A DNA stretch of 64,000 nt from Variovorax ginsengisoli (GTDB lineage: Bacteria > Pseudomonadota > Gammaproteobacteria > Burkholderiales > Burkholderiaceae_C). Shown here piece after piece: positions 1 through 9,698 of this stretch. The notes under the pieces are model-generated. The model was not told the origin of the DNA, ran no database searches, and saw only the letters and a list, made by a program, of their open reading frames with translations. Positions within the stretch are counted from its first letter, which is position 1; every line of letters begins with the position of its first letter. Location of the stretch: contig NZ_JAUJZH010000006.1 in NCBI RefSeq assembly GCF_030486595.1, positions 227,114 through 291,113 of the forward strand. The letters are read 5' to 3'. Made by a program: the position numbers and the translations under genes.

Positions 1-1307
1 GGGGCATGGCGGTAGCGGAATAGGAGAAGGCGGCTGCCTTCGCGCGGTCCCACCCTCCTTCCATCTTCACTACCATCATCTCGATCGCGATGATCGCGTC
101 GTCCACCAGCAGACCGAGCGCGATGATGAGCGAGCCGAGCGATATGCGCTCAAGGTTCCAGCCCATGGCGAGCATCACCATGGCGACCACGCCGAGCACC
201 AGCGGCACCGAGATGGCGACGATGAGGCCGGTGCGGAAACCCAGGCTCAGCAAGCTCACCGCCATCACGATGACGAGCGCTTCCATCAGCGAGCGCTCGA
301 ACTCCCACACGGAATCCTTCACGGTGGTGGGCTGGTCGGCGACGCGTTCCAGCTCTACGCCGTACGGTAGTTCCGATTGCACCTTCGCGACCGCCTCTTC
401 CACGGCCTTGCCGAGCTCGACGACATTGCCGTCGTCGGCCATCACGATGCCGACCATCAGCACGTCCTGGCCGTTGTGGCGGATGGTGTAGGTCGGCGGG
501 TCCTGGAAGCCGCGCGTCACGGTCGCGATGTCGCCGAGCTTGATCGTCCGGCCCCCCGCGGAGACCGGCACGTTGCGGATGTCGTCCAGATTCGTGAACT
601 GGCCGCTCACGCGCACGAATACGCGATCGTCCTTCGTGTCGACGGAGCCGCCGGGCATCATGGCGTTCTGGCTCTTCAGGCTCTCTGCGATCGCGAGCGG
701 CGAGATGCCGAGCGCGGCCAGGCGCTGGTTGGAGAATTCCACGTACACCTTCTGGTCCTGCTTGCCCAGGAGGTCGACCTTTGACGTACGGCGCCTTGAG
801 CAGGCGGCGCTTGACGTCCTCGGTGATGTCGGACAGCTCCGCGTGTCCGATGCCGTCACCCTTGACGGCATAGAGCAGGGAGTAGACATCGCCGAACTCG
901 TCATTGAAGATCGGGCCGACGACGCCCTCGGGCAGCTCGAGCTTGAGGTCGGAGAACTTCTTGCGCGCCTGGTACCAGGCTTCCTGCTGGTCCTTGTGCG
1001 AAGTGCCGCCCTTCACGGTGATCGTCATGCCGCCGTAGCCCTGGCGCGCAAAGGTGACGACCTTCTCGAAGTGGTCGAGCTGCTCGAACTTCTTCTCGAT
1101 GCGGTTCAGGAGCTCATCCTGGATCTGCTGTGCGCTCGCGCCGGGCCAGATCACCGTCGCCGTCATCGACGGCACGGAGAACTTGGGGTCCTCGAGCTGG
1201 CCGAGCTTCGAGAAGCTGAAGACACCCGCGATAGCGACCACGATGATCAGGAAGAGCACCACGGCGCGATGCCCGAGCGCCCATTCGGTGAGGTTGAACT
1301 TGTTCAT
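1..1307 (-). pseudogene. RND efflux pump inner-membrane subunit, 3'-truncated by the window edge and frameshifted
   Basis: This is the N-terminal part of an AcrB/MdtB-type resistance-nodulation-division transporter, which exports drugs or solvents using proton motive force. It starts at ATG 1307, overlapping the upstream membrane-fusion gene by ATGA. A first hydrophobic helix at about residues 14-34 is followed by the porter region. The frame is intact to about position 782, where KAPYVK should continue as KVDLLGK. That continuation lies in another minus-strand frame, running on to the left edge through FSNQRLAALGIS, VPVSAGGRTIKLGDIA and the GLLVDDAII transmembrane motif typical of RND pumps. 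One small indel therefore separates the two halves. The indel may be real decay or an assembly error. The C-terminal half lies outside the window. Family assignment is secure; substrate is not known. Confidence 0.85.
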
Positions 1308-2437
1308 TGGACGGCCTGCTGTGTCGTGTCGGCCGGCTTGATCTTGGCTTCAGCGAGCGCCGCATCGGCCAGCGCGACCTTCAATCCGGGCGCCATCTTT
1401 TGCACCCCCGCGGTGACGACCAGTCCCCCGGCCGGCAGGCCGGAGACCAGCGCGAGATCGTTGCGATAGCCGAGCACGGCCACAGGCATCAGGTCCACGG
1501 TGCCCACCGGCTCCTGGCCTGCGCGCTTGACCATCCAGACCGCCGGATGGCCGTTCGCCTGCGTGAGCGCTGTGGCGGGAATCGCGGCAGACTGCACGTC
1601 CGAAACCACCCGGTCGGTCACCAGCGTGGCGGTCGCACCCAGCGGCAGGGGCCGCGCGTTGATCGGCTTCAGCCGGGCGCGGTAAGTGCGTGTCTGCGCG
1701 GACGCCTGCGGCGAAACCTCGCGCAACGAGACCTCGAAGGACTCGGCGGGCGCGCTCGCCAGCGAGGCCTTGAAGTGCGCCGACTTGAATGCCGCCACCT
1801 GGTCCTCGGGTACGTCGATGACGATTTCCGGTGTGCCGGGATCGGCGATCGCGACCACCGGCAGTCCTTCTGCGACCACCTGGCCCACCTCGATGCGCAC
1901 CGCCGTGACCACGCCGCTGCGCGAGGCGCGCAGCACGGTGTACTTCAGGCGGTTGCGGGCGAGTTCGAGCTGACGCGCCTGCGCCCCTTCGGCAGCCTGC
2001 GCCGTTTCCGCACCGCTATGGGAACGCTCGTCGTCGGCCACGCTGACCGAGCCGTCGGCTTTCAGCGAACCCAGGCGCTTGCGATCCGATTCGGCTTGGC
2101 GGGCCTGCGCGACGGCAGCCGACCATTGCTGCCGCGCGGCCTCCTCCGCCAGTCTGTAGTCACTGTCGTCCAGCACCGCGAGGATGTCGCCTTCGTGCAC
2201 GATCTGACCAACGTCGACCTTGCGCTGAGCGACTTTGCCGCCTACACGGAAGGCCTGATCGACTTCGTAGCGTGACTGCACGGTACCCGCGTAGCGATTG
2301 GCTTCGCGGGCCGCGTCATAGCGGACATCGGCAGTGCGCACCGGTCGGGGCGCTTCGGTTTGCGGCTTGTCAGGGCTGCATGCGGAAAGTAAAGCGGCAA
2401 CGGCCAAAGCGCCGGCCACGGAAAGAGAGTTCTTCAA
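1304..2437 (-). CDS. RND efflux periplasmic adaptor (membrane fusion protein), lipoprotein
   Basis: This 377-residue HlyD/AcrA-family adaptor bridges the RND pump and the outer-membrane channel in the periplasm. The N-terminus has a lipoprotein signal ending in LLSAC at residues 16-20, so the mature protein is probably anchored by a lipidated Cys. The biotinyl-lipoyl-like halves are visible (GGKVAQRKVDVGQIVHEGD near residue 70 and SRSGVVTAVRIEVGQVVAEG near residue 175) with the helical hairpin between them, followed by beta-barrel and membrane-proximal domains. Its stop overlaps the pump start by ATGA, and the outer-membrane gene lies 28 bp upstream, so the three form one operon. Unlike its two partners, this gene is uninterrupted. 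Length is normal for the family. Confidence 0.9.
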   Translation of the reverse strand: MKNSLSVAGALAVAALLSACSPDKPQTEAPRPVRTADVRYDAAREANRYAGTVQSRYEVDQAFRVGGKVAQRKVDVGQIVHEGDILAVLDDSDYRLAEEAARQQWSAAVAQARQAESDRKRLGSLKADGSVSVADDERSHSGAETAQAAEGAQARQLELARNRLKYTVLRASRSGVVTAVRIEVGQVVAEGLPVVAIADPGTPEIVIDVPEDQVAAFKSAHFKASLASAPAESFEVSLREVSPQASAQTRTYRARLKPINARPLPLGATATLVTDRVVSDVQSAAIPATALTQANGHPAVWMVKRAGQEPVGTVDLMPVAVLGYRNDLALVSGLPAGGLVVTAGVQKMAPGLKVALADAALAEAKIKPADTTQQAVQ

Positions 2438-2465
2438 GACAGTACCTCGTGGAAAGCGACGGGAT

Positions 2466-3824
2466 TCAGGAATGCGACGCCGGGGTGGGGTCGGCGGAAG
2501 TGGTTTGCGCTGTGGGCTGTGCGGCGGGCTCGAACACCTGCCAGCCCCCGCCCAGCGCCTTGTAGAGTTGCACGCTGTCGAGCAGCAGCTGGGTGTTGCT
2601 GTCGTTGGCGCTCAAACTCACTGCCAGACGCGAGCGCTGCGCATCCAGAAGCGGCAGCAGGTCGATCTGACCGCGGTCGTAGAGCGATTGGGCGCGCCCG
2701 AGGGCCGATTCCGCAGAAGCGGCCGCGCTCTGCAGCGACTGCGAGCGCTGCCGTTCCGAAGAGAGCGCGACCAGGGCGTTCTCCACGTCCTCCAGCGCGC
2801 GCACCATGCCATCCTCGGCGCGCAGCAGCGCTTCACGCTGGCCGCTCTCGGCGATTTCATTCAGGGCCTTTGTGCGGCCCGCATTGAAGATCGGCATCGC
2901 GAGCAGGGCCGCCACGTTGGTGTAGCGTGCGGCGCCCAGACCGATGCCGTTCAGCGCCGTGTGCTGGCGGCCGAACGACGCGTCGAGAAACAGCCGCGGA
3001 AACCATTCGGCCGCGGCCTCCTGGCGGCGAGCGTTGGCCGCATCCAGTTGCGCCATCAGGGCGAGAACGTCGGGCCGGCGTTGCAGCAGCGCGGCGGGCT
3101 GTCCCGGCTGAGCCTGGGGCACTGCCACTTCGCCGCGCCAAGGCTCGACCTGCGCGGCATTGAAGGCCTGCTCGCCAATCAGTACTGCAATGCGATGACG
3201 CGTGACTGCCGCGACTGTCTCCAGCGGTGGGATCTGGGCGCGCGCTGTTTCGGCTTCGGTTTGCGCGCGCTCCACGTCGAACGGTGTCGCCAGGCCGGCG
3301 CGCTGGCGCGCCTTCACCAGGCGCAGGGTCTCGTCCCGGGCGGTCGAGATCGCGCGCAGGGTGTCGAGCTGGTGCTGCGCCCCCACCAGCGTGAAGTAAT
3401 TGCTCGCGACGTCGGTCATCACCAGCAGGCGCACGCCGCGCAAGCCGTCTTCCACCGCCAGCGCGTCCGCCGCGGCCGCGGCCGCACCCGCACGCAGGCG
3501 ACCGCTCAAGTCGATCTCCCACGCGACGTCGAGGCCGGCGCTGCCGCTCTTGATGTCCGGCTGCAACTTCTTCACGGCGTCGCTGTAGCCGCTGCTGCGA
3601 TCGCTCCCCGAGCCGACGGCGCTGACGCTGGGCATCAGGAAGGACCGGCTGACCGTCACGCCGGAACGCGCGGCTCGCAGACGCTCTGCGGCGATCTTGA
3701 CGTCGCGGTTCTCACGCTCGGCGCGCCGCACCAGGTCAGTCAGTACCGGGTCGTGAAAGGTTTCCCACCAGGCGGCCTCGGGCTCGACGTCGGAGGGCTT
3801 GCTCGCGGCGAACTGGGGCGGCAC
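2466..3824 (-). CDS. RND efflux outer-membrane factor (NodT family), N-terminus probably frameshifted
   Basis: This is a TolC-like outer-membrane channel of the NodT family; AAWWETFHDPVLTDLVRRA and the two repeated coiled-coil halves are characteristic. The uninterrupted frame gives 452 residues from GTG 3824 but has no signal sequence. A plausible signal peptide (ATG 3981, hydrophobic GLFVAAALAASIILLF) lies directly upstream in another frame. Shifting one base near 3855-3862 joins it to CCSPSTPAEHPSIDVPPQF, which would restore a lipoprotein-like N-terminus ending in Cys. The real gene therefore probably spans 2466-3981 with one indel. It is the first gene of the efflux operon. The family call is strong; the frameshift is inferred from the missing signal peptide. 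Confidence 0.82.
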   Translation of the reverse strand: MPPQFAASKPSDVEPEAAWWETFHDPVLTDLVRRAERENRDVKIAAERLRAARSGVTVSRSFLMPSVSAVGSGSDRSSGYSDAVKKLQPDIKSGSAGLDVAWEIDLSGRLRAGAAAAAADALAVEDGLRGVRLLVMTDVASNYFTLVGAQHQLDTLRAISTARDETLRLVKARQRAGLATPFDVERAQTEAETARAQIPPLETVAAVTRHRIAVLIGEQAFNAAQVEPWRGEVAVPQAQPGQPAALLQRRPDVLALMAQLDAANARRQEAAAEWFPRLFLDASFGRQHTALNGIGLGAARYTNVAALLAMPIFNAGRTKALNEIAESGQREALLRAEDGMVRALEDVENALVALSSERQRSQSLQSAAASAESALGRAQSLYDRGQIDLLPLLDAQRSRLAVSLSANDSNTQLLLDSVQLYKALGGGWQVFEPAAQPTAQTTSADPTPASHS

Positions 3825-4046
3825 GTCGATGCTCGGATGCTCGGCCGGCGTCGACGGTGAACAACAAGATGATCGATGCGGCCAGCGCCGCCGCGACGAA
3901 GAGGCCGGCCGGCCGATCGGCCCGCTCGGGGAGCTTCTGCTTGGCCTTGTGGATCGGCGAAAGTGCGGATGGAGGTGACATCGGGATGGACTCGTCTTGG
4001 ATTCGAGGGGGTAGCGTAGAGCGCGATGCGCTCGAAGTCGTCAGCG

Positions 4047-4298
4047 TCAGGTCGGCGTTCGGTCGCCATGCGGCGGCGCGATCACTGCGGGCGAGTCATC
4101 CGCCGGGCGTTCGGTGGCCCCGGCCGCGAGTTCGCTGGCGAGGGAATGCAGCAGCTCGCCGGCGCTGGCGAATTCGAGTTGGCGCCCGGTAACAAGGTTT
4201 TCGAGGCGGCCCGCGAACGCCTCGGGCGTAGCGTCGCTGCGCAGTTTCAACACGTAGGCCCGGCGGTTCGGGAACTTGGATTCGGGGTTCAGCACCAT
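4047..4298 (-). CDS. Small protein of unknown function (83 aa)
   Basis: This short soluble protein reads cleanly from ATG 4298 and contains RRAYVLKLRSDATPEAFAGR and ENLVTGRQLEFASAGELL, which look like a compact folded domain with a Pro/Ala-rich C-terminal tail. I recall similar small proteins in Burkholderiales but cannot name a domain. There is no strong ribosome binding site. An in-frame upstream extension to 4460 exists, but it runs through the inverted repeat at 4353-4434 and looks non-coding. The gene lies between the efflux operon, on the same strand, and the divergent AI-2E permease. No function is assigned. Confidence 0.6.
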   Translation of the reverse strand: MVLNPESKFPNRRAYVLKLRSDATPEAFAGRLENLVTGRQLEFASAGELLHSLASELAAGATERPADDSPAVIAPPHGDRTPT

Positions 4299-4352
4299 GG
4301 CAGCTTCTGGACAGGAGGAGTTCGGCGTCAGCGTAGGGCCATGCCCGAATCG

Positions 4353-4434
4353 AGTCGTCAGCGAAAGGTCGACAAACGGTCGCTGTTGCGTTCGCATGCA
4401 AACGCGACGGAATCCCGACCTGTCGCTGACGACT
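4353..4434. repeat. Imperfect cruciform / long inverted repeat between divergent genes
   Basis: The arm AGTCGTCAGCGAAAGGTCG at 4353-4371 is matched by its reverse complement at 4416-4434 with 18 of 19 positions paired. The 44-bp loop holds a further short inverted pair (GTCGC at 4379-4383, GCGAC at 4404-4408) around the palindrome GCATGC. The structure sits in the 201-bp gap between the divergent starts at 4298 and 4500. It could be a regulator target, a REP-like element or a transcript hairpin; nothing in the window distinguishes these. Confidence 0.7.
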
Positions 4435-4499
4435 GCGGCGGCTAGCGTCTCTAGCATCACTTCCCATCACATCTGCCCGCACCCGCGGAGCCCAGGCAC

Positions 4500-5549
4500 A
4501 TGAATCTGAAGCTCACACCCGGGCGGCTGCTCGCCGCCGCCATCGTTGTCTTGTCCGTCTGGATCGTGCATGACTTCATCGAGGCCCTGCTGGCCGCCTG
4601 CATGACCGCGATCGCAAGCTGGCCGCTCTATGCCGCCTTCAGGAGCCGCCTGCCGAGTCGGGTTGGCAACAGCGCAAGCGCCGCGATATTCACCGGCGCG
4701 ATCACGCTATTGGTGCTGGCGCCCATGCTCTTCGCCTGCTGGGCACTGCTGAGCGAGGCGCACGCCCTGCTCCTGGGCCTCGCGGCCGCCGACAGCCGCG
4801 GGCTCGGCGTGCCCGATTGGCTGGCAAACGCGCCCGTCATGGGGCCCTGGCTGGCCGCGCGCTGGCAAAGCCAACTCCCGGGCCCAGGGGCGCTGCTGAT
4901 GCTGACGCAACGCACCGATCCCTCGGCACTTCTTGGCTGGACGCAGGCCCTGGGGCAGTTCACCGCCCGGCATGCGCTGATCGTCGGGTTCGCGATTCTG
5001 CTGCTGGCTTTCCTCTATCGAGAAGGCGCGTCACTCCAGCTCGCGTTGGGCCGGTGGCTGCGCGAGGCCGTGGGTGATCACGCCGAACGGTATGTCGACA
5101 TCGCCACGCGAGCGGTGCGCGCTTCGGTGAGCAGCATGCTGGTCGTGGCTTTGTTCGACGGCCTTGCAATAGCTCTGGCGTACACAATTGCCGGTGCGCC
5201 GCGCGCGCTGCTCTGGGCCGCGATCACAGGTTCGTTGGCCGCCGTGCCGTTCCTCGGCTATGGCGCGGTGGCCGCGATGGCGATACAAATCGCGTTAGAG
5301 GGAGGGCCGACGACGGCAATGATCTCGCTGCTGCTGGGTTGCGCGGTGCTGATCACGGGCGACAAGGCGGTGCGCCCCATGGTGGCGGGCGGCGGGATGC
5401 AGTTGCCGTTCGTCTGGGTTTTGATGGGATGCATCGGCGGCTTGGGCGTGCTCGGCCTGACCGGGGTCGTGATTGGCCCTGTGGTGCTGACGCTGGCATG
5501 GGAACTGTGGGATGAGCGGGTGCGCCAGGTCGGCCCTGCGTTGCGATAG
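4500..5549 (+). CDS. AI-2E family transporter (PerM-like membrane protein)
   Basis: This 349-residue polytopic inner-membrane protein has about eight hydrophobic segments: paired helices at the N-terminus (residues 10-60), a helix at about 60-90, a soluble stretch with PDWLANAPVMGPWL, and a C-terminal bundle that includes the family-type motifs AAVPFLGYGAVAAMAIQIALEG and GGMQLPFVWVLMGCIGGLGVLGLTGVVIGPVVLTL. The family includes YdiK and TqsA and is associated with export of autoinducer-2 or other small molecules, but most members have no defined substrate. The start is ATG 4500. It is transcribed alone, divergent from the 83-residue protein and separated from it by the cruciform. Confidence 0.88.
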   Translation: MNLKLTPGRLLAAAIVVLSVWIVHDFIEALLAACMTAIASWPLYAAFRSRLPSRVGNSASAAIFTGAITLLVLAPMLFACWALLSEAHALLLGLAAADSRGLGVPDWLANAPVMGPWLAARWQSQLPGPGALLMLTQRTDPSALLGWTQALGQFTARHALIVGFAILLLAFLYREGASLQLALGRWLREAVGDHAERYVDIATRAVRASVSSMLVVALFDGLAIALAYTIAGAPRALLWAAITGSLAAVPFLGYGAVAAMAIQIALEGGPTTAMISLLLGCAVLITGDKAVRPMVAGGGMQLPFVWVLMGCIGGLGVLGLTGVVIGPVVLTLAWELWDERVRQVGPALR

Positions 5550-5822
5550 CAGGGCGATGCACGCTAACCGCGGGGGGCACGTGCTGCGCCGCTCCAGATG
5601 GAAATGGACAAGGTGCCGCAGGGTACCCCGGAATCACGTGTCAGCAGCCGCCCGTAGTACTCACGGAGAGTACGCCTGGTTGCCGTCCTACTCATCCTGG
5701 TCAAAAACTTGGATTGGTACTTCCGAAATCTTGAAAGCCGGCGGGCCAAGAAATTGCCGCGGATGCAATGGCGGGATGCTGCCGGTACTCCTCGATCGCC
5801 GAGGCACGCGGCGTGAGATCGG

Positions 5823-8717
5823 TCAGGCTGGGTTCATGGCAAGCAGGATCGCCCGCGCGCGTCGAACCTGCGCCGTGTCGCCCGCTTCGGGCAACCGGTC
5901 GATGAGCGCAGCGAGGGCGCTGCGCTCCGCGGCCGTCGCCTCGTGGTGCTCGCAGTGGTCGACGAGCGCGAGCAGTTCGAGCCAGGGTGCCCCCTGCGCC
6001 TGCGCCTCCTCGATCGCGCGTCGAGCGGAAGCGGCTCCCGCATCGGTGCGACCTTGTGCACGGGCGATTTCTGCCTCAAGCAGCCACAGTTGCGGCAAGT
6101 ACACCCGCTCGACCAACTCGTCTGCAACCTGCAGGGCTTCCTGGAGTTGGATTCGGGCAGCATCAATGTCGCCAGCCAGCAGAAGGGCCTGCGCCGCGTA
6201 GCCCAACACCTCGGTGACGCCGGAACGCATGCCGAGGCGGGCATTCTTTTCGCAGGCCTCCAGGATCAGGCGATGCCCCTCGAGCGGCGCTCCATTCAAG
6301 GCCTGAGCCCAGCCACGGTACCAGCGGCATGCAGTCTGCCCTTGCGCCAAGGCGAATTCGTCGACCAGCCCCTGCATTTCGTCGGCGAGGACCGCAACCC
6401 GTCCGGAGTCGCCCAGACGGACCTCGAGCAGCGCCTCATGCCAAGTGGCAACGAGCTGCGTCATCGGCTGCCGCAAGTCGCGCGCCCGGTCGTGCGAGCG
6501 TTGCACATGCGCGCGGGCCTGCTCGAGCAGTCCACGGTGCGCGAACTCGATAGCCAGCATTCCAAGCAGCGTTACCTGCGGATCGGCAACGAAGATCTCA
6601 CTTGCAGACAGGTCGAGCCGCTCGGCGATCGGCAGGCCGCGTTCGATCCATGCGAGCGCTTCCTGCGGTCGGCCCTGTACTTGGTGCACTTCGCCGAACA
6701 CGATGCACGCGGCCAGCATCAGCACCGGATCGTCCGATGCGGACGCGAGCTCCTCGGCGCGATGCGCCACCTCCAGCGCCAGCGCATACTCGCCGCGCAG
6801 GCTCAGCGCGTAGCCAAACCCGTGCAGCAGCAGTCCGCGCATCGCGTGATCGGACTGGCCCTGCAGCAGCGCATACGCGCGTTCGAAGGCATTCCTTGTT
6901 TCGCTGCCGACGCCGAGCGATTGAAAGGCCGCCACGCCGTGCAGCGTGGCGATCGCGATCTCGAGTGCGTTGCACTCTTCCCCCTCCGGCGCCTGCTGAA
7001 GCAGAGCCGAGGCGCGCTCGGTCAGGCTCATGCAGGAAGACGGGCTGAAGTGCAGCAGCGCGGCTTCCGCCGCCTCGGCGTAGTAGCGCAGTGCCGTCAT
7101 CGACTGCCGCCCGCGTTCGAAGTGCATGGCCAATTCGGCGGCGGCCACCGGCACGCCGGCCGCACGCTCCCGTTCGAGGGCCGCACCGACCTTGCGGTGC
7201 AGTTGCGTGCGGGCCGAGGGCACAGTGCGCTCATACAGGAGTTGGCGAAACAACGCATGTCGGAACGCATAGGGCAAATCGGCCATTTCGACGTCACCGC
7301 CTGCGCGCGGCGCCGCAAGCCACACGTGCTCACGTACCAGTTCCTCGCAAGCATTGGCCACCGATGCGACGTCCCACTCCAGGGCGAGTGCCACCGTGTG
7401 AACGCGAAACTCGACCCCGCACACTGCCGCCGCCGCAAGCAGGGTCCGCGACTCGCCAGCCAACGTAGCGATGTGGTGGTCGATGATGGCCGCCAGATTC
7501 TCCGGCACCGCCACCGACGCGAGCCGCGCTCCCACGGTTGCGTCGTCCGTCGCGCGATCCATCACATCGGCGGTGATCGACGCGACGAACAGCGGCACGC
7601 CGTCCGTGCGCTCGTGCAGTGCGCGCACGAATGCCTCATCGCGCGCGAGGGACGCGGAGCGTTGGGCGATGTAGTCAGAAACCTCGATCTCCGAAAACGG
7701 ATCAAGCACCACCTCGTCGCACAAGCGGTGTAGGCGCAGCTCGCGCCGCAGCGGGTTGAGTGGGTGGTCCAGGGCGATCACCTCCGCCAAGCGGAAGCTC
7801 GATAGCCACATGAAGCGCGCGCTCGCGCGTCGGCGCGCCAGGTAGTCGATCAATTGGATGGTTGCCCGGTCGCTCCAGTGCAGGTCTTCCGTGATAAGCA
7901 GAAGCGGACGTTGCTCGGTATAGCGATCCAGCAACTCAGCAATCTCACGCAGCATGCGGTCTGGGCCCACACCAGCGAGTTCGCGGCGCAGCGCGTCTCT
8001 TTCCTCTGTCGTACTTAACCATGGCAGCTGCAGAAGCCAGGTCGGCGCCACGGTACGCAGCAGCCCCGGCAGCGTGCGGTCGCCGCGACACAACTCTGCC
8101 AGCGCTTCCAGCACCGGCAGGTATGGCTCGCCTGTGCCGTAGTGCTCCACTCACTGCCCCCGCGCGCAGGCAATGCCGCCGAGACCAGCGATGAAGTGTT
8201 CGATGAGCGCGGTCTTGCCGATTCCCGGCTCGCCCGCAACCCAGACCACTGCGCGCTTCCCGCCGCAGGCTTGGTCCCACGCCTGCTGCAGCCGGGCGAT
8301 CGCGTCCGCGCGGCCGACGAACGACGGCGACGGCTGGGGGCCCTCCACCACGCTGCTCGCGACACCAGGCGCCGCCGGGAGCGCCGGGAGCGCGGCGGCA
8401 GGCGCCGCAATGAAGCGGTAGCCGCGCCGCGACACGGTCTCGATGAAGCGCGGCTCGCGCGGGTTGTCGCCGAGGACCATGCGCAGGTCGCTGATGGCGG
8501 TCTTGAGCACCGAGTCGCTGACGAACTGGTGGCCCCACACCGCATCCAGCAACGCGTCTTTCGTCAGCAGCACGCCCGGCTGGCGCGCCAGTGCGCACAG
8601 CAGGTTGAACGGCGTCGGCGCGAGTGCTAACGCCTTTCCATCGCGCAGCAGCCAGGCGTTCGCTTGGTCAAGAACGAAGTCATCGAAGCTGATCCGAACG
8701 GGATTCACGTTGGACAC
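5823..8717 (-). pseudogene. Winged-helix / AAA-ATPase transcriptional regulator interrupted by in-frame UGA
   Basis: The protein is an OmpR-type winged helix (about residues 5-100, ending IETVSRRGYRF) fused to a large ATPase and a TPR-like helical region, about 960 residues in total. The N-terminal part carries the Walker A motif GEPGIGKTALIEHF. Immediately after ARGQ a UGA occupies 8151-8153, and the same frame continues without shift as VEHYGTGEPYLPVLEALAELC, with LLITEDLHWSD as Walker B. From memory, relatives have Cys at this point (GQCVE), so TGC to TGA is the likely change. It could be a nonsense mutation, a sequencing error or, much less likely, selenocysteine. Start choices are GTG 8717 or GTG 8708. 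The gene follows the TetR gene on the same strand. Confidence 0.75.
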
Positions 8718-8808
8718 CTGGTGCGCCACGTGGGGCGTGCGAGAGGTCGGGAACGAATTATCGACGGTCCGGTGATTCAAGTCACGTCGTGGCAGCCGCG
8801 CCAGCATC

Positions 8809-9534
8809 TCAACGGACCTTTCGACGCCCGACCACGCGCCGGGTCGTCTTCGCAACGGCGGGCGCCAGGATTATCGAGGTCTCGAAAAGCAAACCCGTGG
8901 ACAGAATCTCGACCGGCTTCAGCGCGCTGTTGGCGATGCGCTCGGCGCTCTTCGCATCCAGGCCCAGCCCACGCAATGCCGCGGCGGTGCTCTGCTCCGC
9001 GAAGTCGCTCTCGCAGCCCGGCTCGAGCATGCGATGTGTCGCGCCGAGCACGGCACCCGTCACGATGTTGAGGGCCAATGCGATCGGCATGTGCATGAAT
9101 CGACCCTGCCGGATCCCTTCGGTCAGATCTCTCTTCACGAAATCCAGCAGCATGTTCGGGCCACGCGCGTCCGGCCAACCGAGGCGGATCAGGAATGCGG
9201 CCGCCAGCGGGTGGTCGAGGGCCAGCCTGGCCACCAGTCGAATGCCGCTCGACACGCGTTCCGCCGGATCCTCATAACTCTGCACCACGGGCTCGGCCAT
9301 TCGGATCAGTTCGTTGGCGATCTCTATGGCGAGTTCCCGAACCAACGCGTCGGGCGATGGGAAGTACTTGTAGAACGTGCCCCGCGATACCTCCGCGGCC
9401 GAGATCACATCGTCGATCGACATCGCCGCCGGCCCCTTTTCCGCGACGAGCCTCATCGCACTCGCGAGCAGGCGTGCGCGCATGCGTTCGCGTCGCTCTG
9501 CCGCGACGCGATGGCGATGGTTTTCCAGTTGCAT
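8809..9534 (-). CDS. TetR/AcrR family transcriptional regulator
   Basis: This 241-residue one-component repressor has an N-terminal helix-turn-helix at about residues 15-62 (AMSIDDVISAAEVSRGTFYKYF is the recognition region) and an alpha-helical ligand-binding C-terminal domain. It starts at ATG 9534 and diverges from the catabolic operon beginning at 9699. The 164-bp gap contains a 27-bp dyad that fits a TetR operator able to control both directions. The neighbourhood suggests that the inducer is the substrate of the catabolic operon or an intermediate, perhaps a CoA ester made by the acyl-CoA ligase. That link is inference. Confidence 0.9.
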   Translation of the reverse strand: MQLENHRHRVAAERRERMRARLLASAMRLVAEKGPAAMSIDDVISAAEVSRGTFYKYFPSPDALVRELAIEIANELIRMAEPVVQSYEDPAERVSSGIRLVARLALDHPLAAAFLIRLGWPDARGPNMLLDFVKRDLTEGIRQGRFMHMPIALALNIVTGAVLGATHRMLEPGCESDFAEQSTAAALRGLGLDAKSAERIANSALKPVEILSTGLLFETSIILAPAVAKTTRRVVGRRKVR

Positions 9535-9571
9535 GGATGGATTGTGCCCAGTGGTTGACTAAGTATAAACG

Positions 9572-9598
9572 ACAATCTCGTCATGATGACAACATTGT
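9572..9598. promoter_or_regulatory. 27-bp dyad, probable TetR operator
   Basis: Two nested inverted repeats share one centre at 9585: inner GTCAT-G-ATGAC at 9580-9590 and outer ACAAT at 9572-9576 with ATTGT at 9594-9598. Both pairs are perfect and lie at equal distance from the centre, which is unlikely by chance. The dyad lies 38 bp upstream of the tetR start and about 100 bp upstream of the dioxygenase start. It argues against translation beginning at ATG 9603, which would place the operator edge at the start codon. Confidence 0.65.
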
Positions 9599-9698
9599 TA
9601 TTATGATAGTCAGGCGGCGCCATTTCGGACCGCTCGTCGAGCAAGGTCCAGATGCTCCTGCTCGGCTACCACTACACGTTCAGAAGGGAGACGGACCC

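Noticed and set aside
8148..8153. Treating the regulator as two genes
   Set aside because: Both parts are in the same frame, separated only by TGA, and together give one continuous ATPase domain with Walker A in the first part and Walker B in the second.
9195..9698. Upstream extension of the dioxygenase frame
   Set aside because: It overlaps tetR and the operator dyad; GTG 9699 has a good ribosome binding site.
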